A DNA stretch of 64,000 nucleotides. Origin: Myxococcus qinghaiensis (lineage in GTDB: Bacteria > Myxococcota > Myxococcia > Myxococcales > Myxococcaceae). The notes under the pieces were generated by a model. It searched no databases, was not told the origin of the DNA, and was given only the letters and a program-made list of their open reading frames with translations. The stretch is taken from contig NZ_JAKCFA010000023.1 of the NCBI RefSeq assembly GCF_024198215.1, positions 1 through 64,000 of the forward strand. Reading direction: 5' to 3'. Below, one piece after another: positions 8,978 to 18,671 of the stretch (positions are counted from its first letter, which is position 1; the number at the start of each line of letters is the position of its first letter). Made by a program: the position numbers and the translations under genes.

Positions 8978-9448
8978 ATGAGCAGTGAAAGTCAGGGGGC
9001 CCTGCCGGTGCGCTGGGGACCGCGCGCGGAGGCGATGGAGCCGCTCGCCGTCATCGGCGTGGGAGAGGTGGCGCGCGTGCTCGCGCGACGGGCCCTTCGG
9101 GAGGACGACGCGAAGCTGGGCGCGTGGCGCGGTGTCGCGGGGCAGGGCGTCCTCGTGTTGCTGGGCGCCGCGGAGTCCCTGCCGTGGGTGGATGGCGTCC
9201 TGTACCTGGGCCGCGACAGCGCGGCGCCGTCACTGTTGCTGCCCTGTGCGCTCGCGCCGGACGTGGTGGCCTCGTTGCTGGAGCGGGCGTTGCTGGCGCT
9301 GGCGGGAGACACCGCCACGCCGCTCGCCGTGCTTCCTGGCTCGTTTCAGCTCATCTCGGTGGCCTCGGCTCGGCCGGTGCACCGCCCCACGCTCGTCGCG
9401 TGGCTCGCGAGCGAGGAAGCCGGCGCGGGAAGGGAAGGGGCGTCATGA
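8978..9448 (+). CDS. Small bpX-type protein of MoxR-vWA-propeller system
   Basis: The 156-residue product, starting at the ATG at 8978, has no catalytic motif. The pattern GQGVLVLLGAAESLPWVDGVLYLGRD followed by a leucine-rich helix (split here across two segments of the protein) resembles the small bpX domains that accompany MoxR ATPases. I cannot say which bpX subfamily it is. Its stop overlaps the start of the vWA-propeller gene (ATGA at 9445-9448), so the two are translationally coupled. It probably bridges the ATPase and the vWA-propeller subunit; this is inference from gene order. Confidence 0.65.
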   Translation: MSSESQGALPVRWGPRAEAMEPLAVIGVGEVARVLARRALREDDAKLGAWRGVAGQGVLVLLGAAESLPWVDGVLYLGRDSAAPSLLLPCALAPDVVASLLERALLALAGDTATPLAVLPGSFQLISVASARPVHRPTLVAWLASEEAGAGREGAS

Positions 9449-11358
9449 GCTCGCTGCCTCCCGCGCTGCGCCCGTGGGCGGAGTCGCTCGCGCTGTTCCC
9501 CGAGGAAATGGCCATGCACCTGGGGCCGTTCGTGGCCCGGCTGTCCGCGGCCATGGGGGCATTGCGCCCGCGTGGAGAGACCGCCGGTGGCGAGCCCCAG
9601 GGCTATGACGGAATCACCCGCCGCGGCTCCTTCGACCGGCTGCTCGTCAGTGAGTGGCTGTGGGCCCTGGAGGCTCCGGACGAGCTGGTGCGTCGCGCCG
9701 CCTTCGGTGAGCTGTCCTTCCTCAAGCCCGCCTTCCGTCAGCCCCAGGGCGCGCGCCGCACCGTCGTCCTGCTGGACGCGGGGCCCGACCAGCTCGGCAA
9801 CCCTCGCATCGCGCACCTCGCGCTGCTCATCGTCATGGCCCGTCGTGCCCAGGCCGCCGGGGCCTCCTTCGCGTGGGGCGTGCTCCAGGCTCCGCCCGAG
9901 CGGGGCACCTATTCCGAGGTGACTCCCAGCGTGCTGCTCTCCTGGCTCTCCGCGCGCGATGTGGAGCCACCCACCGTCGAGCGACTCGCCGCATGGCACG
10001 AAGCCCTGTCCCTGGGTGACGCTCCGGAGGAGACGTGGCTGGTGGGGAGTGCTCGCCTCGCGCGGCTGCCCGGTGCGGAGTCGATGTCCCGCATCGAGGT
10101 GACGGAGGTGCTGGCCCCCGAGGTGCGCAAGCTCACCGTGGACGTGCGTCCCGCCTCCCGTCCGGTGCGTTCAGTCGTGCTGGACCTGCCGCCTCCCGAC
10201 GACAGCATCCGCCTGCTGAGAGACCCGTTCCAGAGCCGTGTCGCGAAGCCCGTGTCGATGGCCGGAGGCCAGAAGGCCCGCTCGTTCCACTTCTCGGCGG
10301 ACGGCTTCCGGCTGGTGATGTTCCACTCCGACGGCGGCGTGTCCGCGATGGCGATTCCCGACTCGACCAGCTCCACCGCGCCCCGACCTCGGCGCATGAG
10401 GCTCCAGCCCGGTCATATGATGCTCGCCGCGGGGTGGCGCTCGAATGGTGGACTGCTCGCGTTGATGGAACGGCCGGACCGCTATGTCCTCCACGGCACG
10501 CTCAAGCCCCAGCCTCCCCGCGCCGACGCGGGTGAGCGGCGCCCGGTGACCGAGCGGTGGACGCCGGGCCACGCCTCGGAGCTCCCCGTCGCGCACGGAG
10601 GCCCCGGCCGGCTGTTCTCGTGGAGGGACCGCGATGGGGAGTCGGTCCTGCTGCTGACGCGGAGCGGAGAGCTCTTCCTCGTCTACCTGGTCAAGGCCGA
10701 GCATCGCGTCGAGTTGATGGCGCTGGACAATTCGGTGACGGCGATGGCCCGGGTCCACGGCAAGCTCGTCTACGTCCGCAGTGGCCCCAGCGTTCGCCGG
10801 GGCACGGGGTTGCGCGGCCTGTATCCCGCGTCTCCGTATCCGCCCAATGTCTGCAAGCCTGTCTACATCGCGCCCTCGGAGGGGCCGCCCTTGCCTTCGC
10901 GGACGACGCTCCATGTCGTGGGGCCGGACGCGTCGACGAGCACGGTGCTGGAGGCACGAGGGGGTGAGGCCTTCTTCGGGCACGCTGTCGGAGTCAAGGT
11001 GCCTGGGGACTCGGGGTTGCTCGCGATGAGTCACGGGCCGAGAGTGTGGCGACTGTTTCTCGAGGGCTCCGTCCAGGACATCATGGTGCCCCCAGGCTTC
11101 CACGTGGTCGGCGTGGGCTGCTGTCACGGTTCTCCGGGGCAGGCCGGGCTGGTGGTACTGGGGCCAGATGAGCGCACCTTGTCGTGGTTCGGAGCGCAGG
11201 GCCACCACGTGCTCGCTCAGGCCTCGGCTCCGGTGGTGCACGCGGAGCTCAGCCACACCACGTCGCTGCTCGGCTGGCTCACGCAGACCGGGGAGCTGGT
11301 GTTGCTGGACCTTCGTGACGGACACGTGCGCTATCGCGCGACGGCGGAGGGCATATGA
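9445..11358 (+). CDS. vWA-like plus beta-propeller protein of bpX system
   Basis: This 637-residue protein combines an N-terminal vWA-like domain with a C-terminal beta-propeller. The vWA-like part (about 1-230) has the central strand TVVLLDAGPDQLGNPR. The metal-site motif DxSxS is replaced by DAGPD, so metal binding may be lost. From about 260 onward, repeated strand blocks such as SFHFSADGFRLVMFHSDGG and LLAAGWRSNGGLLAL look like propeller blades. The start is fixed by the ATGA overlap with the preceding gene, and the stop overlaps the next start by the same device. It is the expected client of the upstream MoxR ATPase. Confidence 0.72.
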   Translation: MSSLPPALRPWAESLALFPEEMAMHLGPFVARLSAAMGALRPRGETAGGEPQGYDGITRRGSFDRLLVSEWLWALEAPDELVRRAAFGELSFLKPAFRQPQGARRTVVLLDAGPDQLGNPRIAHLALLIVMARRAQAAGASFAWGVLQAPPERGTYSEVTPSVLLSWLSARDVEPPTVERLAAWHEALSLGDAPEETWLVGSARLARLPGAESMSRIEVTEVLAPEVRKLTVDVRPASRPVRSVVLDLPPPDDSIRLLRDPFQSRVAKPVSMAGGQKARSFHFSADGFRLVMFHSDGGVSAMAIPDSTSSTAPRPRRMRLQPGHMMLAAGWRSNGGLLALMERPDRYVLHGTLKPQPPRADAGERRPVTERWTPGHASELPVAHGGPGRLFSWRDRDGESVLLLTRSGELFLVYLVKAEHRVELMALDNSVTAMARVHGKLVYVRSGPSVRRGTGLRGLYPASPYPPNVCKPVYIAPSEGPPLPSRTTLHVVGPDASTSTVLEARGGEAFFGHAVGVKVPGDSGLLAMSHGPRVWRLFLEGSVQDIMVPPGFHVVGVGCCHGSPGQAGLVVLGPDERTLSWFGAQGHHVLAQASAPVVHAELSHTTSLLGWLTQTGELVLLDLRDGHVRYRATAEGI

Positions 11359-14300
11359 GGCGCTTCGCGCACGCGAGGACGGCGCCGCGTCAGCATGTGC
11401 ACCGGGGCACGGTGAGTGCCTCGGCGTTCTGGTTCGACCCGGAGCTGCTCGGCGAGCAGGAGGCTCGGCGGCGGGTGATGGCGCTGTGGGCGCCGGGCAC
11501 GTCCGTGCTGTTCGTGGCGGGGGGATATCTGCTGCGCTCCGCGCGCGTGCAGCGCGTCTCCACGGCATCGAGCCCGGGACTGCCCCTCACGCTGGAGGGC
11601 GGTGTGCTCACCTCCGCGCCGCTGACGGCCTCGGAGTGGGAGCGGCTGGGCGCGACGAAGGACTCGCTCGTGCTCGTGCGCGCGGGCCAGGCCCAGGTGC
11701 ATTCGCTGTCGGGTGCGCGCGTCGTGGACCTGTCCTCGTGGTTCGACGTGTCAGCGTGGACGGTGCTGCGCACGGACAGCCTGGGGGCGAGACCTCCGCC
11801 CGTGGCTTCCGCCGTGGAGCCCGTGGCGCCTGTCACCCGCGCCTTCTTCGGCGGCTCGATTCCGGAGCCGTCGCAGGAGGCACGTGTGGTGCTGGCGCGG
11901 ATGCAGGGTAGGGCTCCCTCGTCCGAGGTTGTCGTGGCCAGGCGCCCGGGGCTGTTCGCGCGCCTGCGCGCCGCGTGGAAGGGGCGGTCCGCCGAGGCGA
12001 TGGCCTCCCGGAGTGATGCTGGCGCCGCGCGTCCAGGGTTGCTGTCGCGACTGCGCGCCCTGTGGGCCTCCACGTCGAGCGTCGAGTCAGGAGCGACGTC
12101 GGGACGCGCGGGCCCTGGAGTCGCCAGCGGGTGGCTCGGCCGCCTCGCGGCATGGCTGAGGAACGCGTCCTCCTCGGCGGGCGCGCTGCCCTCGGGTGAG
12201 GGTAAGGGCATCTCCACGTCTGGCGCGCGGCGCGAGGCCCTGACTCCCAGGACACCGTCCCTGCTGGGCCGGCTGTGGGCGGCGCTTCGTGCTCGCTCGG
12301 CGACACGGGAATCCGGAAGCGGTGCGGGGGCGCGCTCCACGTCACCCCAGCCCTCGGGTCCTCCTCCGGGCCCCGGCCCGCTGTCGCGACTGTCTCAGTG
12401 GCTGGTGCGCAATACGCCCCTGGGGGACCTGCTCGGCCGGCGCAAGGCGGAGTACCTGCGCCGCCTCTTCGAGATGTTCGAGGGCGGCGACCTTCACGAA
12501 GCGCTGCGCCATGCCATCCCGTTGGGTGGGAGCGTGAACGCCAACACCCGCGAGGCGCTCGGCCTGCCGGGGCCGAGAGAGGAGCTCAAGCTCCAGCTCG
12601 GGCCGCGCGGTCCGGCCACGACCTTCGCCGGAGGTGACGCGCTCTTCGAGGCCCTCCGCCAGCGCTACCGCGCCGCCTTGCAGCGCTTCGAGCGCGAGGG
12701 GCGCATCGACGAGGCCGCGTTCGTCCTCTCCGAGCTGCTCGGCGCTCACGAGGAGGCCGTCGCCTTCCTGGAGCGGCACGGGCGCTTCAAGCTCGCGGCG
12801 GAGCTGGCCGAGGGGCGCGGGCTGCCGCCGGGGCTCGTCGTGCGCCAGTGGTTCCTCGCGAAGGACTCCCAGCGCGCCATCGACATCGCCCGGCGCAGCG
12901 GCTGCTTCGCGGATGCCGTGCTGCGCCTGGAGCGCACGCACCCCACCGAGGCACACGCGCTGCGCCTCTCATGGGGCCAGTCTCGCGCCGACGCGGGAAA
13001 CTGGGCCCAGGCCGTCCACGCCATCTGGCCGGTGCAGGAGGCTCGGCCCCAGGCGCGTGAGTGGCTGGAGCGCGGCGTGGAGGTGGGCGGTGTAAGCGGC
13101 GCGCGGCTCCTCGCGCTGTGGGTCGGCTCGATTGAGGGAGGGCTGGAAGCGGCGCACCCCCGCGTGCTCGCGCTGCTGGACGATGACTCCTCGCAGGGCC
13201 CGGCCGAGCGGCTGGCATTCGCCCAGGCCCTGAAGAGCGAGCCTGTGTCCGCGGCCCGGGCCGCCGTGCTCGTCCCCACCGTGCGTGCCCTCCTGAGAGA
13301 TCGCGCCCTGGGCCGGGCCCACTTCCTCTTCGAGTTCGTCTCCCAACTCCTGCAAGGCCTGCCGGATGGCTCGCTGCGCGCGGACCTGCCCTCGCTGGTC
13401 CCTCCAGTTCCGTCCTCCTGGGTCCATGACACCCGGCGGCCCGTGGTACTGGCGACGGCCTCGCTCGCGGACGCTGGAGCCTTCGCCATCCATGACGCGG
13501 TGGTGCTCCCCGGAGACCGGTGGCTGCTCGCGCTGGGCGAGGCGGGCGTCGTCCTTCAGAGCGCCGAGGGCCGGAGACTCGCGCACTTCGACGTGCCCGC
13601 GTTCTCCCTGGTCGCCTCACTCCATGGGGACCGGGTGCTGGCCATCGCGCCGCGCGGCGAGGTGCACCATGTATCCCGCGTGGACGTGGTGCGGCGTCAG
13701 GCCACCGCGTGGTGCGACGTGGCCATGAACGCGTGGGCTCCCACCTATGACGGGGAGGTGTGGTTCGTCGCGTCCAGGTCCACGGTGATGATGCTGGATG
13801 CCCAGGCCGCCGAGCCGCGCGCCCTGTGGAGGGTGTCGGAGGTGTCTGGCTCCGTCGTCGCGCTGGCCGCGAACGAGACGCACGCGTGCTTCGTCACCAC
13901 CGATGCGGAGCGCTGGGTCTACGAGCTGCGAGACGGCCCCACCCTGCGCGTGCGCGACTCGCTCGGGGTCCGACGGGAAGGCATCTCCATCCGGCTCCTC
14001 TCCTGCGCCTTCACCGCCGATGGCGAGGTGCGCGCCTCCGTCCACTTCAGCGACCGCGAATACAACCGCATCACCGGGGCGGACTGGCTGTGGGTGAAGC
14101 CGCTGGCGCCTCGCCTCGCCACGCCGATGTCCGTGGGCGAGGCGTCCCTGGAGCGCGTGAAGGGCTTCCTTTCGGAGTCGTGGCGCGCGGAGCTGGCGTT
14201 CGTCGACGAGGACTGGCACGTCAGCCTGTTCGACGCGCGTGGCTTCCTCCGCGCGCGGCTCACCTTCACCACCGAGGGGGACGAGCAACTCCCACGAGTC

Positions 14301-14399
14301 CGCCTCACCTCCACCGCGCTGCTGATGTTCGACACCCGAGGCCGCCTGCTGTGCCTGGACCTGGAGCACGGCACGGTGCGCAACGGGGGTATCGCGTGA
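11355..14399 (+). CDS. Large bpX6-like helical/propeller protein
   Basis: The last gene of the MoxR operon encodes 1,014 residues. An N-terminal globular part (to about 170) is followed by a low-complexity linker rich in Ala, Arg, Ser and Gly. A long alpha-helical domain at about 340-680 contains YRAALQRFEREGRIDEAAF and similar helix pairs reminiscent of TPR/clathrin-type repeats. A beta-rich C-terminal half with Trp- and Val-rich blades looks like a propeller. The architecture matches bpX6-type proteins of MoxR-vWA-propeller systems, but the match was judged by eye. It overlaps the preceding gene by 4 bases and ends 9 bases from the convergent response-regulator gene. Confidence 0.65.
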   Translation: MRRFAHARTAPRQHVHRGTVSASAFWFDPELLGEQEARRRVMALWAPGTSVLFVAGGYLLRSARVQRVSTASSPGLPLTLEGGVLTSAPLTASEWERLGATKDSLVLVRAGQAQVHSLSGARVVDLSSWFDVSAWTVLRTDSLGARPPPVASAVEPVAPVTRAFFGGSIPEPSQEARVVLARMQGRAPSSEVVVARRPGLFARLRAAWKGRSAEAMASRSDAGAARPGLLSRLRALWASTSSVESGATSGRAGPGVASGWLGRLAAWLRNASSSAGALPSGEGKGISTSGARREALTPRTPSLLGRLWAALRARSATRESGSGAGARSTSPQPSGPPPGPGPLSRLSQWLVRNTPLGDLLGRRKAEYLRRLFEMFEGGDLHEALRHAIPLGGSVNANTREALGLPGPREELKLQLGPRGPATTFAGGDALFEALRQRYRAALQRFEREGRIDEAAFVLSELLGAHEEAVAFLERHGRFKLAAELAEGRGLPPGLVVRQWFLAKDSQRAIDIARRSGCFADAVLRLERTHPTEAHALRLSWGQSRADAGNWAQAVHAIWPVQEARPQAREWLERGVEVGGVSGARLLALWVGSIEGGLEAAHPRVLALLDDDSSQGPAERLAFAQALKSEPVSAARAAVLVPTVRALLRDRALGRAHFLFEFVSQLLQGLPDGSLRADLPSLVPPVPSSWVHDTRRPVVLATASLADAGAFAIHDAVVLPGDRWLLALGEAGVVLQSAEGRRLAHFDVPAFSLVASLHGDRVLAIAPRGEVHHVSRVDVVRRQATAWCDVAMNAWAPTYDGEVWFVASRSTVMMLDAQAAEPRALWRVSEVSGSVVALAANETHACFVTTDAERWVYELRDGPTLRVRDSLGVRREGISIRLLSCAFTADGEVRASVHFSDREYNRITGADWLWVKPLAPRLATPMSVGEASLERVKGFLSESWRAELAFVDEDWHVSLFDARGFLRARLTFTTEGDEQLPRVRLTSTALLMFDTRGRLLCLDLEHGTVRNGGIA

Positions 14400-14408
14400 G
14401 CCGAGTCG

Positions 14409-15098
14409 TCAGGACGGCTTGAGCAGGTGCGCGGGCAGGTCCACGGACGTGCCGCGCAGCACGCGCGCTTCGTCGTCCACCTCCAGCACCACCCGCACGC
14501 CCTCCACGGAGACCAGCAGCGCGGGAGGCGTGCCTGGCAGCGCCATCAGCCACGTGGACGCCATGGGCAGCTCGGTGCCCACCAGCTCCGCGGCGTGCAA
14601 CAGGTGCATGCGCACCGCGTGTCCCAAGGACGGAGGCAACAGGCGCAGCGGCAGCGACACCTCCTCCGTCAGGCTCAACACATACGGCTCGGAGGACTCG
14701 CGCGGGGCCAGCTCCGGCGGATACCGGAGGTTCGAGCGCAGCGCCGTCAGCATCGCCTCCGGCACGTGGGGCTTGCGCAGATAGCCCACCACGCCGCCCA
14801 GCGGCACCTCCTGGCCGTTGAGTGATTCGGAGAACATCAGCACGTTCAGGTGCCGAAGGCGCGCATCCGTGCGCAGCTGGCCGTACAGCTCCCAGCCATC
14901 CATGTTCGGCAACACCAGGTCCAGCAGGATGAGGTCGGGGTGCCCCGCGCGAGGCCGGGTGCGCAGCCAGTCCAGCGCCTCCACGCCATCCGAGGCATGG
15001 CTCACGGCGACGCCCTCCGCGTGGGCCGCATCGGCCAGCCGAGACCGCCAGGAGGGGTCGTCCTCGACGAGGAGGAGGTGACGTAGGGACTGAGACAT
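14409..15098 (-). CDS. Response regulator, receiver plus unknown output domain
   Basis: A CheY-like receiver occupies the first ~125 residues: LLLVEDDP (acidic pocket), LILLDLVLPNMDG with the phospho-acceptor Asp, and GYLRKPH with the conserved Lys. The remaining ~100 residues (PYVLSLTEEVSLPLRLLPPSLG to the end) resemble no DNA-binding output domain and may be a small beta-rich sensor or binding module. It is convergent with the bpX operon and divergent from the small RelE-like gene, so no kinase partner is linked directly. The closest kinase is at 15712-18159. Confidence 0.82.
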   Translation of the reverse strand: MSQSLRHLLLVEDDPSWRSRLADAAHAEGVAVSHASDGVEALDWLRTRPRAGHPDLILLDLVLPNMDGWELYGQLRTDARLRHLNVLMFSESLNGQEVPLGGVVGYLRKPHVPEAMLTALRSNLRYPPELAPRESSEPYVLSLTEEVSLPLRLLPPSLGHAVRMHLLHAAELVGTELPMASTWLMALPGTPPALLVSVEGVRVVLEVDDEARVLRGTSVDLPAHLLKPS

Positions 15099-15313
15099 GG
15101 CGCCGGGGGGGAGGAGACCCTTTTCAAATACCGCGCGCCAGCATTTCCCGCCTGCTGGACCGGGTGTGGCTCGTTCGGTGGAGGACAGCCGGAGGGGTGA
15201 CGCGGAGCGCCGCGCGGGAAATCCAGATTCGTGGAAGTTGGAAGCGCACCAGTCTCATCGACCCTGGGCACGTCTTGTTCGCCACGCCCGGGGTGGTCAC
15301 CCTGAGTAGGACC

Positions 15314-15562
15314 ATGGCTCTGCGTCTTCAGCTCGCGCCTCCGGCATTGCGTACGCTCGACGAGTGCCCGGCCCCGGTCCGGCAGCGGCTCCAAGGGGAG
15401 CTGGCCGCGCTGGCCGCCGGGCTGCCGCTCGAGGGGCCGTTGCTGCCGGAAGAAGTGGGACTGGTGGTGCTGGGCTCCGGCTTCCGCGTGCACTACCTGC
15501 TGGAGCAGGAGCACCGCCTGCTGCGGCTCACGGATGTGATGGCGCCCGCGTCGTCGCATTGA
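15314..15562 (+). CDS. Small RelE/ParE-like protein
   Basis: The 82-residue product starts MALRLQLAPPALRTLDECPA and has the order expected of the RelE/ParE fold: an initial strand, two helices (PVRQRLQGELAALA), then three strands (VGLVVLGSGFRVHYLLEQEHRLLRLTDV). It is slightly short, and no antitoxin gene is visible beside it, so it may be a structural relative rather than a working toxin. The open frame extends upstream by 50 codons without a plausible start signal, so the ATG at 15314 is preferred. Confidence 0.45.
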   Translation: MALRLQLAPPALRTLDECPAPVRQRLQGELAALAAGLPLEGPLLPEEVGLVVLGSGFRVHYLLEQEHRLLRLTDVMAPASSH

Positions 15563-15711
15563 GCGACACCGCGAGCCGGCGAGGCTTTCGACGCGAAGTG
15601 AAGTGTGGCCTGGATGGCGCATGGCTTCTGCTCGGTTGTGGACGGGGGGGCGCTTGACCTAAATCCACGCCCACCTCGTGCCCGGCCCGGGGCACCACCT
15701 CCGACACGCCC

Positions 15712-18159
15712 TTGCCCATCCCCCTGGCTGACTTCCTGATTCAGAACCGCGACACCATCCTGGAGGCGTGGGAGGTGGAGGTCCGCTCCATCCCCGCGGC
15801 CCAGGCCCTGGCGCGCCCCGCGCTGCGCGATGGACTGCCCCGACTGCTGGAGGGCGTCGCGGCGATGATGCGCGGTTCCCACTCGGAGCTGGCCGCGGGG
15901 TTGAAGGTCATGAGCGACGACCACGCCCTGGAGCGGCTGGGCGAGGGCTTCGACTTGCGGCAGGTCGTCGCCGAGTACCGGCTGCTTCGCGGCTGCGTGC
16001 TGCGCCTGTGGTCCGCGCGCGGCCACGCCACGGCCCGCCCGCAGGAGGAGCGCATCTTCCACGAGGCCATGGACGAGGCCGTCGCCGCCTCCGTCAGCCG
16101 CTACACCCGCGCGAGAGAGCGCACCTTGCAGGCCCTGGACCGCATCAGCGCGGCGGCGCTGGGCAGCCCCGACGTGGCGGGCTTCCTGCCCCGGCTGCTC
16201 CAGGTGCTGTGCGACACGGTGGCCTCGGTGGACGTGGCCGTGGTCCTTCTGCGCGACGGCGAGGACTCCCTGCGCGTGGAGAGCGGCGTGGGGGAGGGTG
16301 TGGAGGTCGGTGGGCGCGTGCCCGTGGGGCAGGGCTTCGCGGGCACCATCGCCGCGACGCGCGAGCCCTTGCTGGTGCATGACGCCAGCCGCGACGAGCG
16401 GGCCCACTCGGACGTGGTGCGCACCTCCGACGTGCGCGCGCTCTACGGCGTCCCGCTCGTCCTGAACGACACGCTCATCGGCGTGGCCCTGATGGGCAGC
16501 CGTGGCAGCACCGAGCTGTCGCAAGAGGACCTGCTGTTGTTCCGCGCCATGGCGTCGCGTGCCACCGCGCTCGTCGCCCAGGCCCAGGCCCATGAGCGCG
16601 AGCGCCAGGCTCGCGCGGAGGCGGAGGCGTCCCTTGCGCGCCTGCGCGAGAGCGAGGCCGGCCTGCGGCGCTGGGAGGAGGTCTTCTTCCGCCTGGGCGT
16701 CGGCGTCGCGGTGGTGTCCGCCCAGGACGACACGCTGCTGGACGTCAATCCCGCCTTCGCGCGCATGCACGGCGCCACGCCGGAGGAGCTCATCGGCCAG
16801 CCGCTGGAGACGACGATTGCCCCCGAGGCCCGGGGCATGCTCCCGCGCCACGCCACCGCCGCGAACTCCAAGCCCTCGCACGAGTACGAATCGCTCCACC
16901 TGCGCAAGGATGGCAGCCGCTTTCCCGCCTTCTCCCACGTCACCGCCTTCCGGGACGAGACGGGGCGGGTGTCACGGCGCGTGGCCACCGTGCTGGACAT
17001 CACCCAGCGCCGCGCGGTGGAGGCGGACCGGCAGCGGCTCCTGTCCACCATCGAATCGGAGCGCGCGCGCCTGGCCGCCGTGCTGGAGCAGCTGCCCGCG
17101 GGCATCTTCATCGCGGACGCGCCCACCGGCCGGCTGGTGCTCGCCAACCGGCAGGTCGCCGCGCTCACCGGGCGTCCCTTCCTGCCCATGGCCCACGTGG
17201 ACACCTTCACCACCACCTATGACGCCCGCCGCCTGGATGGGGAGCCGTATGCCCCGGACGCGTGGCCGCTGGCGCGCACCCTGCGCACGGGCGAGGTGGT
17301 GCAGGGCGAGGAGGCGATGCTGAAGCACCAGGATGGCCGGACGCTCACGGTGCTCGTCTCCAGCGCGCCCATCCGCGACAGGGACGGAGAGCTCATCGCC
17401 GGGGTCGCCACGCTGGCGGACGTCACCGAGCGCCGCCGCACGCAGGAAGCCGCGCTCCAGGCGGCCCGCTTCGGTGAGCGCCTCATCGCCATCGTCAGCC
17501 ACGATTTGCGCAACCCCCTCAACGCCATCCACCTGTCCACCACGCAGCTGCTCCACAGCGAGGTGCTCGCGGAGCGCGAGCGCCGCTTCGTCACGCGCAT
17601 CGCCCGCTCCAGCGCGCGGATGACGCGGATGATTTCGGAGCTGCTCGACTTCACGCGCGGGCGGCTGGGCGGAGGCATTCCCATCCACCGCACGCCGGGC
17701 GACTTGCGGGCGGTGGTGCGCCAGGGCGTGGAGGAGCTGGAGGCCGCGTGGCCGGAGCGCTCCCTGAAGGTGGCGGGCGGCGCGGGCCGCTACGACGGCC
17801 AGTGGGACGCGGACCGGTTGCTCCAGGTGGTGAGCAACCTGGGCGGCAATGCGCTCCAGTACAGCAAGCCGGATGCGCCCGTCACCCTCACGCTGACGGA
17901 CCTGGGCGACGCGGTGATGCTGGAGGTCCACAACCCCGGCGAGCCCATCTCCGCCGAGGCGCTGCCCCACCTGTTCGACCCGTTCCGCCGCGCCACCAGC
18001 AGCCACCAGGGCAGCAGCATCAGCGGCGGCCTGGGCCTGGGCCTCTACATCGTCGAGCAGGTGGTGAAGGGCCACGGGGGCAGCATCCAGGTGACGTCCA
18101 CCGAGGCGCAGGGCACCGTCTTCCAGGTGACGCTCCCGCGCGCGCCTCCGTCGGCCTGA
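15712..18159 (+). CDS. RsbRD-N/GAF/PAS/PAS sensor histidine kinase
   Basis: This 815-residue cytoplasmic kinase starts at TTG. Residues 1-130 resemble the RsbRD N-terminal sensory helix bundle (LIQNRDTILEAWEVEV). A GAF domain follows at about 140-300, then PAS domains near 315-440 and 450-575. The dimerisation domain has the phospho-accepting His597 in SHDLRNPL. An HATPase domain near 700-810 has the N box NLGGNALQY and GLGLGLYIVEQVV. No membrane segment is seen, so it senses an internal signal. The convergent receiver-only protein at 18180-18551 is a likely partner. It shares the HDLRNPL and RLGGGI motifs with the kinases at 29445 and 31502, which suggests paralogy. Confidence 0.92.
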   Translation: MPIPLADFLIQNRDTILEAWEVEVRSIPAAQALARPALRDGLPRLLEGVAAMMRGSHSELAAGLKVMSDDHALERLGEGFDLRQVVAEYRLLRGCVLRLWSARGHATARPQEERIFHEAMDEAVAASVSRYTRARERTLQALDRISAAALGSPDVAGFLPRLLQVLCDTVASVDVAVVLLRDGEDSLRVESGVGEGVEVGGRVPVGQGFAGTIAATREPLLVHDASRDERAHSDVVRTSDVRALYGVPLVLNDTLIGVALMGSRGSTELSQEDLLLFRAMASRATALVAQAQAHERERQARAEAEASLARLRESEAGLRRWEEVFFRLGVGVAVVSAQDDTLLDVNPAFARMHGATPEELIGQPLETTIAPEARGMLPRHATAANSKPSHEYESLHLRKDGSRFPAFSHVTAFRDETGRVSRRVATVLDITQRRAVEADRQRLLSTIESERARLAAVLEQLPAGIFIADAPTGRLVLANRQVAALTGRPFLPMAHVDTFTTTYDARRLDGEPYAPDAWPLARTLRTGEVVQGEEAMLKHQDGRTLTVLVSSAPIRDRDGELIAGVATLADVTERRRTQEAALQAARFGERLIAIVSHDLRNPLNAIHLSTTQLLHSEVLAERERRFVTRIARSSARMTRMISELLDFTRGRLGGGIPIHRTPGDLRAVVRQGVEELEAAWPERSLKVAGGAGRYDGQWDADRLLQVVSNLGGNALQYSKPDAPVTLTLTDLGDAVMLEVHNPGEPISAEALPHLFDPFRRATSSHQGSSISGGLGLGLYIVEQVVKGHGGSIQVTSTEAQGTVFQVTLPRAPPSA

Positions 18160-18179
18160 GTCGCCAGCGCGTCAGCCCC

Positions 18180-18551
18180 TCAGCCCGCCGCGTTCACCAC
18201 GCGGGCGAGCGTCGCGCGCAGCTCCCAGAGGTCCACCGGCTTGGGCACCGCGGCCTGCACGCCCTCGGGCAGCGGCTGGCTGCTGCCCGCGCCGGACACG
18301 ACGACGACGGGCAGGGCGCTCAGCGCGGCGTCCTCGCGGACATGGCGCATCAGCTCCCACCCGCTCATCACCGGCATCATCAAGTCCAGCAGCACCGCGT
18401 CCGGACAGGGCGGCCGGCGCAGGCGCTCCCACGCCGTCTGGCCGTTGCCCGCCGTCTCCACGGCGAAGCCCTCCATCGTCAGGAACTCCTCCAGGAGCTC
18501 CCGGCTGTCTGCGTGGTCTTCCACCAGGAGGACGAGGCTTGGCGTGCACAT
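18180..18551 (-). CDS. Single-domain response regulator
   Basis: The 123-residue protein is a receiver domain alone: LLVEDHADSREL (acidic pair), VLLDLMMPVMSG with the phospho-acceptor Asp, VVVVSGAG, and AAVPKPVDL with the conserved Lys. With no output domain it must act by protein contact. It is convergent with the large histidine kinase, whose stop lies 20 bp away, making that kinase the best candidate partner. Confidence 0.88.
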   Translation of the reverse strand: MCTPSLVLLVEDHADSRELLEEFLTMEGFAVETAGNGQTAWERLRRPPCPDAVLLDLMMPVMSGWELMRHVREDAALSALPVVVVSGAGSSQPLPEGVQAAVPKPVDLWELRATLARVVNAAG

Positions 18552-18671
18552 GGAGACTGAGACTCGTACCGAAGTCTCAGTACCGCCAGTCGCACCGCGT
18601 CGATACGTCCGGGCGGGGACGGTGCGGGTGTTCTCCAGCGCACGCTTCCGGATTCGGGAGGTGTGCGGGGA

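Noticed and set aside
15164-15313. Upstream extension of the RelE-like ORF
   Set aside because: No ribosome site, and the sequence before the ATG at 15314 does not fit the fold.
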